A stretch of DNA of 13,828 nt from Candidatus Adiutrix sp. (GCA_031273445.1 JAISRV010000112.1:1-13828), one strand, 5' to 3'; numbered from the stretch's first letter, positions 1 through 7,391 are shown. A program made the numbers and translations. The notes: generated by a model from the letters alone, not told the origin.

Positions 1-591
1 CACTAAAGCGTTGATGTCGCGGCTGAGGCCGGCGAAATCAACCTCGCGTAAAGACTTGACTATCTGAGTGGCCGATTCGCTGATTTCCATGATTGAACCG
101 GGCCCATTCGGCACGAAGACCAGCTGGTCGGCCGAAACCCGGGCGCCGAGCGCTTCGAGCGAGGCGCCCGGCGCCTTTTCCCGGTAGTCAAGATCCAGAA
201 AACCGAGGCCGGTGACCCCCTGAAAGGAAAGCACCGCTTGCAGTCCATGCTCCACCTGACGCAGCATATAGGCGCGGGCTTCTTCGACATCGCTGTTTTT
301 CCCGCCCAGGGCCGCTGGATCAATGGAAAACATGACCCTCACCACCGGCGGCCCGTCCTTGTCTTCCACTGAAGACAGGGCGATGGAGGTCACCCGGCCA
401 ACTTCGAAGCCGCGAAACTTGACCGACGAATCACGCGATATCCCCTGCACGGAGCGGTCGAAAAAAGTCACGCACTGCAACGTCGGCTTAAGCGAACCCC
501 TTAAACCGAAAGCCAAAAGTCCGGCCAGAAACAGCCCTAGGCCCGCGAAGGCAAAGAGGCCGATTTTAAAATAATTGTTGTGGAGAGGCAT
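1..591 (-). CDS. mlaD: MlaD-like MCE-domain protein, partial (C-terminus beyond window)
   Basis: This is the periplasmic substrate-binding component of an Mla-type phospholipid ABC transporter. It is anchored in the inner membrane and forms the lipid conduit. The frame is open for all 197 visible codons and runs off the left edge, so the C-terminal part is missing. An N-terminal membrane helix spans about residues 8-30. The MCE domain follows at about 40-137, with the family pattern of a VKFRGFEVGRV stretch (57-67) and a VTGLGFLDLDY stretch (126-136). The start ATG at 589-591 is preceded by a GGGGTGA-like ribosome site. The gene lies 74 bases after mlaF and is the last visible gene of the mlaE-mlaF-mlaD set. 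Family assignment is firm. The exact lipid carried and the direction of transport cannot be read from the sequence. Confidence 0.9.
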   Translation of the reverse strand, partial: MPLHNNYFKIGLFAFAGLGLFLAGLLAFGLRGSLKPTLQCVTFFDRSVQGISRDSSVKFRGFEVGRVTSIALSSVEDKDGPPVVRVMFSIDPAALGGKNSDVEEARAYMLRQVEHGLQAVLSFQGVTGLGFLDLDYREKAPGASLEALGARVSADQLVFVPNGPGSIMEISESATQIVKSLREVDFAGLSRDINALV

Positions 592-665
592 TGCCGTTCA
601 CCCCGTAAAATCGTCGGAAGGCTTCAACGCCCCGGCCTTTAATGATCAGATAAAGTTACAGGGCG

Positions 666-1442
666 CTAAAGCGGCCGGCGGTTGAAAAAAGCGTCGACGA
701 AAGGCGGCGCCCGCCGTTCGGCCAATTCGCGCGGCGGGCCTTCGGCGATGATGCCGCGCGTCTTTTTATCCAGCAGAACGGCCCGATCGACAATGTTCAT
801 GATGCTGCCCAATTCATGGGTGACTATGCCGAAGGCGATGCCCAGATTGCGGGCCAGAGCCGTGATCAGATTATCCAGCTCGGCTGAAGTTATGGGGTCC
901 AGCCCCGCCCCGGGCTCGTCCAGAAAAATGAGTTTGGGGTCCAGGGCCATGGCCCGGGCTATGGCGGCCCGTTTCTGCATGCCGCCGGAGACGTGGGCCG
1001 GCAGGTAATGCTCATAGCCGGCCAGACCGACCAGAGAGAGCTTTATTCTGGCCGCCGTCTCCACCGCCGAACGGGACATGTCGGTAAATTCCAGCATCGG
1101 CATGGAGACATTTTCCAGAAGGTTCATGCCTCCGAACAGAGCCCCGGCCTGATACATCATCCCGAACTTATGGCGGCAACGGCCCAGATTGACCCCGTCG
1201 CCGGCCCACAGGTCCTCGCCGAAAATCATGACCCGGCCCGCGCGCGGCTTGACCAGGCCGATGAGACTGCGCACGACGGAGCTTTTGCCGCTGCCGCTGC
1301 CGCCCAGAAAACCGAAAATCTCGCCAGTCCTGATTTCAAAATTCAGGTTTTCCAATATGGGCGCGGCTTGGCCGTAAGCCACGGTCAAGCCGCGCGCCTC
1401 GACCGGCGGAGCGGCCGCCTTTTCGTCAAAGCTGGAGGACAT
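666..1442 (-). CDS. mlaF: MlaF-like ABC transporter ATPase (phospholipid/MCE system)
   Basis: This 258-residue protein is the cytoplasmic ATPase that powers the MlaE permease and MCE protein in lipid movement between the membranes. All ABC motifs are visible: Walker A GGSGSGKSS (47-55), Q-loop in MMYQAGALF (95-103), signature VSGGM (151-155), Walker B LIFLDEP (171-177), D-loop GLDP (180-183) and switch His209. The QAGALF sequence after the Q-loop glutamine is typical of MlaF/Ttg2A ATPases. The ATG start lies inside the end of the upstream permease gene, a 17-base overlap that implies translational coupling. The downstream neighbour is the MCE protein. No separate promoter is seen. The length fits the family. 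Confidence 0.93.
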   Translation of the reverse strand: MSSSFDEKAAAPPVEARGLTVAYGQAAPILENLNFEIRTGEIFGFLGGSGSGKSSVVRSLIGLVKPRAGRVMIFGEDLWAGDGVNLGRCRHKFGMMYQAGALFGGMNLLENVSMPMLEFTDMSRSAVETAARIKLSLVGLAGYEHYLPAHVSGGMQKRAAIARAMALDPKLIFLDEPGAGLDPITSAELDNLITALARNLGIAFGIVTHELGSIMNIVDRAVLLDKKTRGIIAEGPPRELAERRAPPFVDAFFNRRPL

Positions 1443-2553
1443 AGAACAATACCGCGAAAACGCTGTCCAAAACGGCGATAAGAACGATGTTGACGACCAC
1501 GCCGCTGGTGGTGGCCCGGCCCACGGCCCCGGGGCCGTCGCCGGCGGCCAGGCCCCGCTGGCAGCCGACCGCGGCCAAGGTGAAGCCGAAGACGAAAGAC
1601 TTGCCCACGCCGATGAAATAGCTGGCCAGGGAGACCTGGCGGACGGCCGCCTCCCAGAAGACCGCCAGGGAATAGCCGAAATTCAGAAGCACGACGCTGC
1701 CCCCCATTATGCCCACGAAAGTGGCCAGGAGGGCCACCAGGGGCGTGGTCAGAACCGTGGCCAGAACCCGCGGCAAAGCCAGTTCGCGCACTGGCGACAG
1801 CCCCATGGTTATGATGGCGTCGACTTCCTCGGCCGCCTTCATCGCCCCCAGTTCGGCGGAAAAAGCCGACCCGCTGCGGCCGGCCAGCATGATGCCGGCG
1901 ATAAGCGGCCCCAGCTCCCTGACCACGGAAAGGCCGATCAGGTCGGCCACATATATTTCAGCGCCGAATATCTTCATCAGCATGGCCGCCTGAAAGGCGA
2001 TGATGAGCCCCACCAGGCCGGAAACCAGACAGACGACCGGCGCCGCGTTTACCCCCGCCGTTTCGGCCACGTTCAACACTTTTTTCCAGGGTATTTTGGA
2101 GGGCCTGAGGGCGGCGCGGACGAATTCGGCCGCCAATTCGCCGGTGAAAGCGATCAGCCCGCGCAGGTCTTTCGCCGCCTCCGCAACGATCTGACCCCAT
2201 TCGGAGAAAAAAGTCAGACGCGGCTCCGGCGGGACCATCGGCTCCGCCAGGGCCCCCGCGGCCAAATCAAAAATAGCGGAAAAACCTTCGGGCAGCGCTT
2301 CCACGGACGTTTCCGCGCCGGCTTTCTCAAAAGCCGCCAGGACGGTCAAAAGCTGGGCCGAGCCGTTCAGATCCAAAGCCGTCAACCCGGCCAGGTCGAA
2401 AACGACCTTTCCGCCGCCTCTGGCCGCCGCGGCCCTGCGGTCGGTCAATTGACGCCAAGCCGCCTCGGGCGTGAATACGGTCAATTCGCCAGCCAAGGCC
2501 ACCAGAGTCTCGCGGCCCTGTTTTTTTATCGTCAGAGCTAAAGGAAACGCCAT
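1426..2553 (-). CDS. mlaE: MlaE-family permease with fused N-terminal STAS domain
   Basis: This is the inner-membrane permease of the MCE/Mla lipid transporter. The N-terminal ~105 residues form a STAS-like domain (MlaB-type role, normally a separate small protein), ending near FSAIFDLAAG (91-100). An amphipathic linker follows, then the MlaE domain at about 155-375 with hydrophobic helices. The diagnostic block at 212-262 reads RELGPLIAGIMLAGR, SAELGAMKA and DAIITMGLSP, ending in LPR. The usual phosphorylatable Ser of the STAS loop is not present (LDLNGS, 60-65). A stop codon lies immediately upstream of the ATG in frame, so this is the earliest possible start; its ribosome site is weak. The gene overlaps mlaF by 17 bases. 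STAS-permease fusions of this kind are known in several proteobacteria. Confidence 0.92.
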   Translation of the reverse strand: MAFPLALTIKKQGRETLVALAGELTVFTPEAAWRQLTDRRAAAARGGGKVVFDLAGLTALDLNGSAQLLTVLAAFEKAGAETSVEALPEGFSAIFDLAAGALAEPMVPPEPRLTFFSEWGQIVAEAAKDLRGLIAFTGELAAEFVRAALRPSKIPWKKVLNVAETAGVNAAPVVCLVSGLVGLIIAFQAAMLMKIFGAEIYVADLIGLSVVRELGPLIAGIMLAGRSGSAFSAELGAMKAAEEVDAIITMGLSPVRELALPRVLATVLTTPLVALLATFVGIMGGSVVLLNFGYSLAVFWEAAVRQVSLASYFIGVGKSFVFGFTLAAVGCQRGLAAGDGPGAVGRATTSGVVVNIVLIAVLDSVFAVLFYVLQL

Positions 2554-2642
2554 TCAGTTCTTTTCGGTCTGGAGCGGAGGCGGCTTCAGCAGGACCGTAG
2601 CCCGCAAAACCGCTTCCTGAGTCGCGTATTCTCCAGAAATCT

Positions 2643-2954
2643 TCAACTCATAAAATAGGGCGAAAGAGCGGCCAAGCTCTTCTCCGGCAGGCCGCAACCG
2701 GCCAGGTCATGGGCGCTCAAGGCTTGACGGTAGATATCGATCAGGTCGTCGAAGGGTTGGGCTCTATCCAGAATCAGCCATTTCCGGCCCCGCAACAGGC
2801 ATATTCCGCCCCTAAGCTTGAGCCCGGCAAAACGCAACTGGCCGGCCGAAACTTTTAAGCCCGTCTTTTTAGCCGCCATTTCCAGCGCTTTCAGAATTTC
2901 CCGCTGCCGTGCCGTATGCGGCGAACGCGCCGCCGTCTTTTTATTGCCAGCCAT
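2643..2954 (-). CDS. Conserved-looking 103-aa protein of unknown function
   Basis: This small, soluble, basic protein has no signal peptide and no membrane segment. I cannot assign a function. The N-terminus is Lys/Arg/Thr-rich (1-18), followed by a helix TARQREILKALEMAAKK (15-31). A compact alpha/beta segment then contains GLKLRGGICLL (45-55) and a LILDRAQPFDDLIDIYRQAL stretch (61-80). The gene starts at ATG 2952-2954, with GGAGG at 2968-2972 (13-base spacing, rather long). It sits between rpoN and mlaE and appears to be the first gene of the mla transcript, because a near-consensus promoter lies just upstream. Lack of codon anomalies and good operon placement argue that it is real. Its role in the Mla system is unproven. 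Confidence 0.75.
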   Translation of the reverse strand: MAGNKKTAARSPHTARQREILKALEMAAKKTGLKVSAGQLRFAGLKLRGGICLLRGRKWLILDRAQPFDDLIDIYRQALSAHDLAGCGLPEKSLAALSPYFMS

Positions 2955-2967
2955 TATATATTAAGGG

Positions 2968-2972
2968 CCTCC
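2968..2972 (-). promoter_or_regulatory. Ribosome binding site GGAGG for the 103-aa gene
   Basis: On the minus strand GGAGG lies 13 bases upstream of the ATG at 2952-2954. The spacing is longer than ideal, but no better start or site is present. Confidence 0.5.
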
Positions 2973-3006
2973 ACTACATATGGCATTCCATGACCGGAAT
3001 TTCCCC

Positions 3007-3035
3007 ATTATAGTCGGAGCCGCCCAACAGGTCAA
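3007..3035 (-). promoter_or_regulatory. Predicted sigma70 promoter for the 103-aa/mlaEFD operon
   Basis: On the minus strand, -35 TTGACC (3030-3035, 5 of 6 consensus bases) is separated by exactly 17 bases from -10 TATAAT (3007-3012, perfect). Transcription would begin near 3000, giving a leader of about 46 bases before the 103-aa gene. The element lies entirely in the gap after the rpoN stop codon, so it can drive the Mla genes independently of the lpt-rpoN transcript. A short inverted repeat ATTCC/GGAAT (2985-2989 and 2996-3000) sits at the predicted start; whether it is an operator is unknown. Confidence 0.65.
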
Positions 3036-3050
3036 GCGCCCGGACGGGCC

Positions 3051-4532
3051 TCAATACATCTGGCGGCGCTCGCTGGAAGAGCCCAGGCCCAGCATTTCCC
3101 GGTATTTGGCCACCGTGCGGCGCGCGATGTCGATATTGGAGCCGCGCAGAATCTCCACAATGCGCTGATCGCTCAAGGGTTTTTGCGGATCTTCGGCGGC
3201 GATGATCTGCCTGATGCGGTTTTTGACGCTCTCCGAAGCCAGGGCCTCGCCCTGGAAGCGGTTGATGGGGTTGTCGAAGAAATATTTCAATTCAAAAAGC
3301 CCCTGCGGGGTATAGACGTATTTGTTGGTGGTGACGCGGCTGATGGTCGATTCGTGAAAGCCTAATTCTTCGGCGATGTCGCGCAGAACCAGGGGCTTTA
3401 AATGCTCCACCCCGAAATCCAGAAAGTCTCGCTGCACTTTAAAAATAGCTTCGGTAACACGATATATGGTTCTCTGACGCTGATGAATGCTGCGGATGAG
3501 AAAAGCCGCGCCCTTGAGTTTGTCGTTCAGATATTTTTTCGTTTCGCCTTCGGCTTCTTTACTGGTCAGGAGTCGGCGGTATTCGCGGGAGAGGCGGAGT
3601 TTGGGCATCCCGTCTTCATTCAAACTGATGACATATTCATCCCCGACCCTGGAAATGTAGACATCCGGGGTGATATATACGGAATCGTTGGTGTTGAAGG
3701 CTCGGCCTGGACGTGGCTCCAGGGCGCGGACGGCCTCTATGGCCGAGCCCACTTCTTCCCTGGCGGCTTTAAGCGCGCGGCAGAGACCGGCCATGTCCTT
3801 TTTCCCCAACAGGTGGAGGTGATGACGACAGATATCCGCGGCCAAGCTGTCGCCGAGACCCAGGCGGTCAAGCTGGATCAAAAGGCATTCCGAGAGATCG
3901 CGGGCCGCCACGCCTGGCGGATCCAGTTCCTGAATCCGTTTGAGCACGCTTTCCATCACTGCCGGTTCGACTCCGGCCGCCGCGGCCAGTTCCTCAAGGC
4001 TGCCGGACAGATAGCCGTCGTCGTCGAGGTTGCCGATCACGGCCGAACCCAGCACCAGATCCCGGTCGTCCAGGGCGCTGAAACGCCACTGCCAGCTTAA
4101 ATGTTCGCTCAGGTTGGTTTTGGCGGCGATAAAGCTTTCAAAACTTGGCGCGTCTTCAGGATTTTCATGACTGCCGACGTTCAGGGCGGTGGAAGGGGCG
4201 CTGGAATATTCCCCCAGGTAATTCTCCCAGTCGAATTCTTCGCGCACCTCCTTTTCGGTGGAGCCGGCCAATTCGGCGAATTCATCGTTTTCGGCGCCGG
4301 CCGGCGCCGGGGTCTGATCATATTCGGGGTCACTGACGGAATCGCGCGAAGAAGCCTCAATGCTGTCCGGCGGCGGGGCCAGTTCCAGCATGGGATTCTC
4401 CATCATTTCCTGATTAATTTCCTCAACCAGCTCCATCTGTCCGAGTTGCAGCAATTTGATGGCCTGTTGCAACTGCGGGGTCATTATCATGACCTGGGCT
4501 TGTTTTTGGCTGAGCCTAAGGTCCAGCGCCAT
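3051..4532 (-). CDS. rpoN: RNA polymerase sigma-54 factor RpoN
   Basis: This is the alternative sigma factor that directs RNA polymerase to -24/-12 promoters and needs an AAA+ enhancer-binding activator. At 493 residues it is of normal length. The Gln/Leu-rich activator-interaction region I is at 1-50 (LQQAIKLLQL at 21-30). An acidic, low-complexity region II covers about 51-125. The core-binding domain occupies the middle. An HTH (ESTISRVTTNKYV) precedes the C-terminal RpoN box ARRTVAKYRE (470-479), which reads the -24 element. The ATG start has GGAG 8 bases upstream (plus-strand ctcc at 4541-4544). The gene follows lptB after 149 bases, the classic lptCAB-rpoN order of many proteobacteria. 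I see no convincing sigma70 promoter of its own in that gap, so readthrough from lptC is likely. Confidence 0.97.
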   Translation of the reverse strand: MALDLRLSQKQAQVMIMTPQLQQAIKLLQLGQMELVEEINQEMMENPMLELAPPPDSIEASSRDSVSDPEYDQTPAPAGAENDEFAELAGSTEKEVREEFDWENYLGEYSSAPSTALNVGSHENPEDAPSFESFIAAKTNLSEHLSWQWRFSALDDRDLVLGSAVIGNLDDDGYLSGSLEELAAAAGVEPAVMESVLKRIQELDPPGVAARDLSECLLIQLDRLGLGDSLAADICRHHLHLLGKKDMAGLCRALKAAREEVGSAIEAVRALEPRPGRAFNTNDSVYITPDVYISRVGDEYVISLNEDGMPKLRLSREYRRLLTSKEAEGETKKYLNDKLKGAAFLIRSIHQRQRTIYRVTEAIFKVQRDFLDFGVEHLKPLVLRDIAEELGFHESTISRVTTNKYVYTPQGLFELKYFFDNPINRFQGEALASESVKNRIRQIIAAEDPQKPLSDQRIVEILRGSNIDIARRTVAKYREMLGLGSSSERRQMY

Positions 4533-4540
4533 ATTCTACA

Positions 4541-4544
4541 CTCC
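4541..4544 (-). promoter_or_regulatory. Ribosome binding site GGAG for rpoN
   Basis: On the minus strand GGAG is 8 bases before the rpoN ATG. This supports the chosen start, which also yields the conserved region I N-terminus. Confidence 0.6.
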
Positions 4545-4656
4545 AAAATAAAACCGAAAAATCAAAATGAAACAAATTTTCCGCACGCGCCGGGCGCGAA
4601 ACGCGTCAAGCAGCCCTGCTCAGCAGCCGGCTCATCCACATAAGCCTGAAATATAG

Positions 4657-4671
4657 CCGGCCCTGGGCCGG
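4657..4671 (-). terminator. GC-rich hairpin after lptB (weak terminator candidate)
   Basis: CCGGCC and GGCCGG form a 6-bp stem with a CTG loop, 11 bases beyond the lptB stop codon. On the minus strand it is followed by CTATATTTC rather than a clear U-run. It may only attenuate transcription between lptB and rpoN or have no function. Confidence 0.25.
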
Positions 4672-4681
4672 AGACCAGCCG

Positions 4682-5437
4682 TTACAGACTGAAGTCAGCG
4701 CCCAGATAGATGCGGCGGACGGTCTGATCATTGGCCAGCTCAAGCGGCAGACCTTCCTTTAAGACTTGACCTTCGTTGATGATGTAGGCCCGGTCGCAGA
4801 CGCTCAAAGTTTCCCGAACGTTATGATCAGAGATGAGAATGCCGAGCCCTTTGTTGCGCAAAAGCACGATAAGATTCTGTATGTCGCCTACCGCTATCGG
4901 ATCGATGCCGGCGAAAGGCTCGTCGAAAAGAAGAAATACCGGCGTCAGGGCCAGAGCCCGGGTAATTTCCAGGCGGCGGCGCTCTCCGCCTGAAAGAGAC
5001 AGAGCCTTGTTTTTAGCCAGATGGCTGAGGTTGAGCTCAGACAAAAGCGACCTGAGCCGCTCTTCCCGCGCCCGGGGCGTCAAATCCAGAGTCTCCAGAA
5101 TAGCCATAACATTGTCTTCCACCGACAGGCGGCGGAAGACGGACGGCTCCTGCGGCAGATAAGTCAACCCCAGCCTGGCCCGCTGGTGCATGGGGGCGTC
5201 GGTCAGGTCGTGGTCGTCGATGAGCACGGCCCCTTCATCCGGGCCGATGAGGCCGACCAACATATAGAAAGTGGTGGTCTTGCCGGCGCCGTTCGGCCCC
5301 AGAAGGCCGCATATTTCTCCGACCCCCAGAGACAGGCTGACCCCGTCCACCACCCGGCGGCGGCCGTAAGCCTTGACCAGGCCGGAACCGGCCAGGCGTT
5401 TGGGAGCGGCCTGCCCCGAAAGCGGGAGAGGACTCAT
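4682..5437 (-). CDS. lptB: LptB, ATPase of the LPS export ABC transporter
   Basis: LptB is the cytoplasmic ATPase of the LptB2FG complex, which extracts lipopolysaccharide from the inner membrane and pushes it along the LptC-LptA bridge. This 251-residue protein has Walker [10 protein letters not shown] (47-55), Q-loop [11 protein letters not shown] (94-104), signature LSGGE (148-152), Walker [14 protein letters not shown] (168-180) and switch His205. The QEPSVFR and FAGIDP segments are hallmarks that separate LptB from LivG-type relatives. The start codon overlaps the lptA stop by 4 bases (ATGA), giving tight coupling. lptF and lptG are not in this window. Confidence 0.96.
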   Translation of the reverse strand: MSPLPLSGQAAPKRLAGSGLVKAYGRRRVVDGVSLSLGVGEICGLLGPNGAGKTTTFYMLVGLIGPDEGAVLIDDHDLTDAPMHQRARLGLTYLPQEPSVFRRLSVEDNVMAILETLDLTPRAREERLRSLLSELNLSHLAKNKALSLSGGERRRLEITRALALTPVFLLFDEPFAGIDPIAVGDIQNLIVLLRNKGLGILISDHNVRETLSVCDRAYIINEGQVLKEGLPLELANDQTVRRIYLGADFSL

Positions 5438-6099
5438 TTAGGCTGCTCCTCCGGATGGTATATGGTTTGAATTCTTTCACGGAGCCGCCCTTCTTCCCGG
5501 CTTTCAACAGTGCTGCGGCCGGCGTCCAGATAATAAGTCACCTGGTGGCCGGTCAGGGAATCACGGCCCTGCCACAGCCTAGCCTCCCCGGTCAAAACGA
5601 TGCGGCGGGGTTGGGACTGAACCAGATACACCGCCTTCCGCCCGATGGCTAGGCGATCGCCGTCGACGATCTTGACGTTGCCTTCACATTCCACGCGCTC
5701 TATTTGACTGCCGCCGCCAAGGCGCGTCGCGCCCGGCGCGGCCGCCGTCGCCCGCGAAGTTTCCTCAGCCGGCGCGGCCGGCCCGGAAACAACGGCAGGC
5801 GAGGCATCGTCTTTTCCTGGGGGGCCGCCGCCCCCGGCGGAATCCGTCTTGAAGTAAAAAATTTTCATGACGTCGCTGGTAATGGTCATCGTGCCCTGGC
5901 GAGCGACAACCTGCCCGCTGAAGGTCGCCAGCCCGTTTAGGTCGTCGGCCTCCAAAAAATCAGATGAAATGGAAATAGGCCCGCTGGAGTCCCTTTCCCC
6001 GCCCGGGCGCAGTTGAGCCGCCGCAGGGGCCGGCGTCAATAGGCTCAGAAGCAGAACCGTCATGAGGAAGCATATATGGCTGTTTATTAAAATACGCAT
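5434..6099 (-). CDS. lptA: LptA, periplasmic LPS-bridge protein with low-complexity insertion
   Basis: LptA polymerises into the periplasmic beta-jellyroll bridge that carries LPS from LptC to LptD. A signal peptide covers about residues 1-29 (hydrophobic [11 protein letters not shown] core, AAAQ cleavage region). OstA/LptA-type strands run at about 41-85 ([24 protein letters not shown]) and again at 131-200 ([31 protein letters not shown]). Between them lies a Gly/Pro/Ala-rich stretch of about 45 residues (86-131) that splits the domain. I chose ATG 6097-6099 over the GTG at 6103-6105, because that GTG lies within a TAAGTGA ribosome-site-like sequence. The gene lies between lptC (17 bases away) and lptB (4-base overlap). 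Confidence 0.9.
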   Translation of the reverse strand: MRILINSHICFLMTVLLLSLLTPAPAAAQLRPGGERDSSGPISISSDFLEADDLNGLATFSGQVVARQGTMTITSDVMKIFYFKTDSAGGGGPPGKDDASPAVVSGPAAPAEETSRATAAAPGATRLGGGSQIERVECEGNVKIVDGDRLAIGRKAVYLVQSQPRRIVLTGEARLWQGRDSLTGHQVTYYLDAGRSTVESREEGRLRERIQTIYHPEEQPK

Positions 6100-6116
6100 G
6101 TTCACTTACGCCGCCG

Positions 6117-6671
6117 CTATTGCAGTATAAAATTAGCCCTGCCCTTGACGTCAAGGCGTTTGTCTCCGGTATAAAATATAAACGAGGCGCCTTCCAGGTC
6201 ATACTCGGGGGCATTTAAGCAAAACCGGTCGTCGCTGCGCAGAAAGCCCTCTTCAAAATTGAAAACCAGGCTGGGACAGGTCAGAATGCCGCCCTGGTCA
6301 TCGACCACCCGCACTGCCCCGGTGAGGGTTATGATGCGCCGCCCCTGTTCATAGCGACCGTTTTCAGCCACAATTACATATTGGCCCTGGCTGGAAATTA
6401 TCCGGGCGCGCACGTCTTTAAGCTCGAAAAAATCCTGGGTTTTATAATAGTGGGCCGAGGCCGCATTGATGACCATGGAACGGTCGCTGTCGCCGGCTTC
6501 GCTAAGCGTCAGGTTGTCCAGGCGCATATCCACGTTGGCCGGCAAAATATTCTTAAGAATTTGCGGGCCCGTCGCCCTGAACCTTACGCTGACCAGCATG
6601 ATTCCGGAAATGAGCGCCAGCGCCCCAATAGCGCAAAGAATCAAAAAACGGGCGCGCTGCATATGCCCCAT
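6117..6671 (-). CDS. lptC: LptC, inner-membrane-anchored LPS transport protein
   Basis: LptC receives LPS from LptB2FG and passes it to LptA. The N-terminal membrane anchor is at about 9-27 (FLILCAIGALALISGIMLV). A periplasmic LptC/OstA-like beta domain follows, with repeated strand patterns such as MRLDNLTLSEAG (49-60), YYKTQDFFELKDVRARI (75-91), GRYEQGRRIITLTGAVRV (105-122) and FNFEEGFLRSDD (137-148). The frame can be extended to a TTG at 6714-6716. I prefer ATG 6669-6671, which has GGGAG just upstream and puts the anchor at the N-terminus; ATG 6660-6662 is an alternative. Total length is about 184 residues, normal for the family. It is the first gene of the lpt block. Confidence 0.87.
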   Translation of the reverse strand: MGHMQRARFLILCAIGALALISGIMLVSVRFRATGPQILKNILPANVDMRLDNLTLSEAGDSDRSMVINAASAHYYKTQDFFELKDVRARIISSQGQYVIVAENGRYEQGRRIITLTGAVRVVDDQGGILTCPSLVFNFEEGFLRSDDRFCLNAPEYDLEGASFIFYTGDKRLDVKGRANFILQ

Positions 6672-6773
6672 CCGCTCCCTGGCCAGATCGGCCGAAGTTT
6701 TTAACGGCCACGCCAATCTAAGAACTTGGCTGGTTTAAAAGCCGTCTTTTTATTTCATCCGGCCGTTTAAGTT

Positions 6774-6802
6774 ATTATAACCATTCATGGATCGGTTGTA
6801 AA
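6774..6802 (-). promoter_or_regulatory. Predicted sigma70 promoter for lptCAB-rpoN
   Basis: On the minus strand, -35 TTTACA (6797-6802, 5 of 6) is followed after exactly 17 bases by -10 TATAAT (6774-6779, perfect). Transcription would start near 6767, about 96 bases before the preferred lptC ATG. No competing motif of this quality was found ahead of lptC. Confidence 0.65.
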
Positions 6803-6856
6803 GCAATAAGTGTGCCTAAGAATGGCATTTTTGATCGTGAAATAATAAATTAATCA

Positions 6857-6885
6857 TTGAGCCGGGGCGACAAATGGACTAAAAT
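6857..6885 (+). promoter_or_regulatory. Predicted sigma70 promoter for the 6990-8468 three-gene cassette
   Basis: -35 TTGAGC (6857-6862, 4 of 6), a 17-base spacer and -10 TAAAAT (6880-6885, 5 of 6). The expected start point is near 6892, inside the left arm of the perfect inverted repeat that begins at 6888. The match is moderate and this is the best candidate on the plus strand. Confidence 0.45.
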
Positions 6886-6887
6886 GA

Positions 6888-6955
6888 GCTATCGGACTGT
6901 GGGGTTAATTCAGGCCCTCGAATCAGGGCCTGAATTAACCCCACAGTCCGATAGC
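6888..6955. repeat. Perfect 31-bp inverted repeat with 6-base loop (hairpin element 1)
   Basis: The arms at 6888-6918 and 6925-6955 are exact reverse complements over 31 bases. They begin GCTATCGGACTGTGGGG and are separated by the loop CGAATC. The element lies between the divergent lptC and 6990 genes, ending 34 bases before the latter's ATG. The arm contains the core TGTGGGGTTAATTC, shared with the inverted repeat at 13042-13096. It has no U-run on either strand, so it is not a standard terminator, and no clear target-site duplication flanks it. It could be a miniature inverted-repeat element or a structured 5' leader. The symmetry itself is certain; its function is not. Confidence 0.95.
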
Positions 6956-6989
6956 GTCCTGAATCCAAGTTTAAATATATGGTGAAATA

Positions 6990-7391
6990 ATGAAAGAATT
7001 CAAAGAGTTGGAACTTCGTCTGCAAAATCTTCTCGCTGGTCTGGATGGAGACTTATGGCGCAAAATGGTCAATGAAGCCGACCCGCCCCGCTTTATGCCG
7101 GACGAACAGGGAGCGCTGGACATGGTCTACCGCGACAGTAAAGCCCTGGGCGGCTATATTCCAGACTTGATGTCCATAATGCGCAAAAACGTCGCCGGCG
7201 AACTCGACGCCGAAAACCGGCAGGCCCTGACGGGCATATTGGGGCATCTGCAGTTGATGACGCGCATATTAATGATGATTCTCCTCCTTCCCCGCTATCA
7301 TGACCACGAAGATCTCATAGCCACTTTCAACGGTTATCGGCAGACGCTTAAATTCGTCGAGGAATACCTGACGGACGGGGCCAGGTCATGA
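6990..7391 (+). CDS. Unknown 133-aa soluble helical protein
   Basis: I do not recognise this protein. It lacks a signal peptide and begins with an amphipathic charged helix (KEFKELELRLQNLLAGL, 2-18). A polar central part with DPPRFMPDEQGALDMVY (31-47) follows. A Leu/Met-rich helix (LGHLQLMTRILMMILLLPRY, 84-103) may pack in a helical bundle or lie against a membrane. The C-terminus is another charged helix. The start ATG follows a GGTGAAATA stretch, a plausible but imperfect ribosome site. Its stop overlaps the start of the next gene by 4 bases (ATGA), so the two are probably translated together and may act together. It is the first gene of a three-gene cassette. Confidence 0.75.
   Translation: MKEFKELELRLQNLLAGLDGDLWRKMVNEADPPRFMPDEQGALDMVYRDSKALGGYIPDLMSIMRKNVAGELDAENRQALTGILGHLQLMTRILMMILLLPRYHDHEDLIATFNGYRQTLKFVEEYLTDGARS

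Noticed and set aside
993..1481. Plus-strand open frame opposite mlaF
   Set aside because: Antisense shadow of a gene with all ABC motifs intact; no ribosome site.
4586..4598. CGCGCC/GGCGCG palindrome upstream of rpoN as a terminator or operator
   Set aside because: The loop is too short for a stable hairpin as written and no U-run follows; it is likely a by-product of GC-rich composition.
3402..4643. Long plus-strand open frames opposite rpoN
   Set aside because: They are antisense shadows of a clearly identified gene in GC-rich DNA, with no domain signature of their own.
6117..6716. TTG 6714-6716 as the lptC start
   Set aside because: The ATG at 6669-6671 has a GGGAG site and puts the membrane anchor at the N-terminus; the extra 15 residues look unrelated to LptC.
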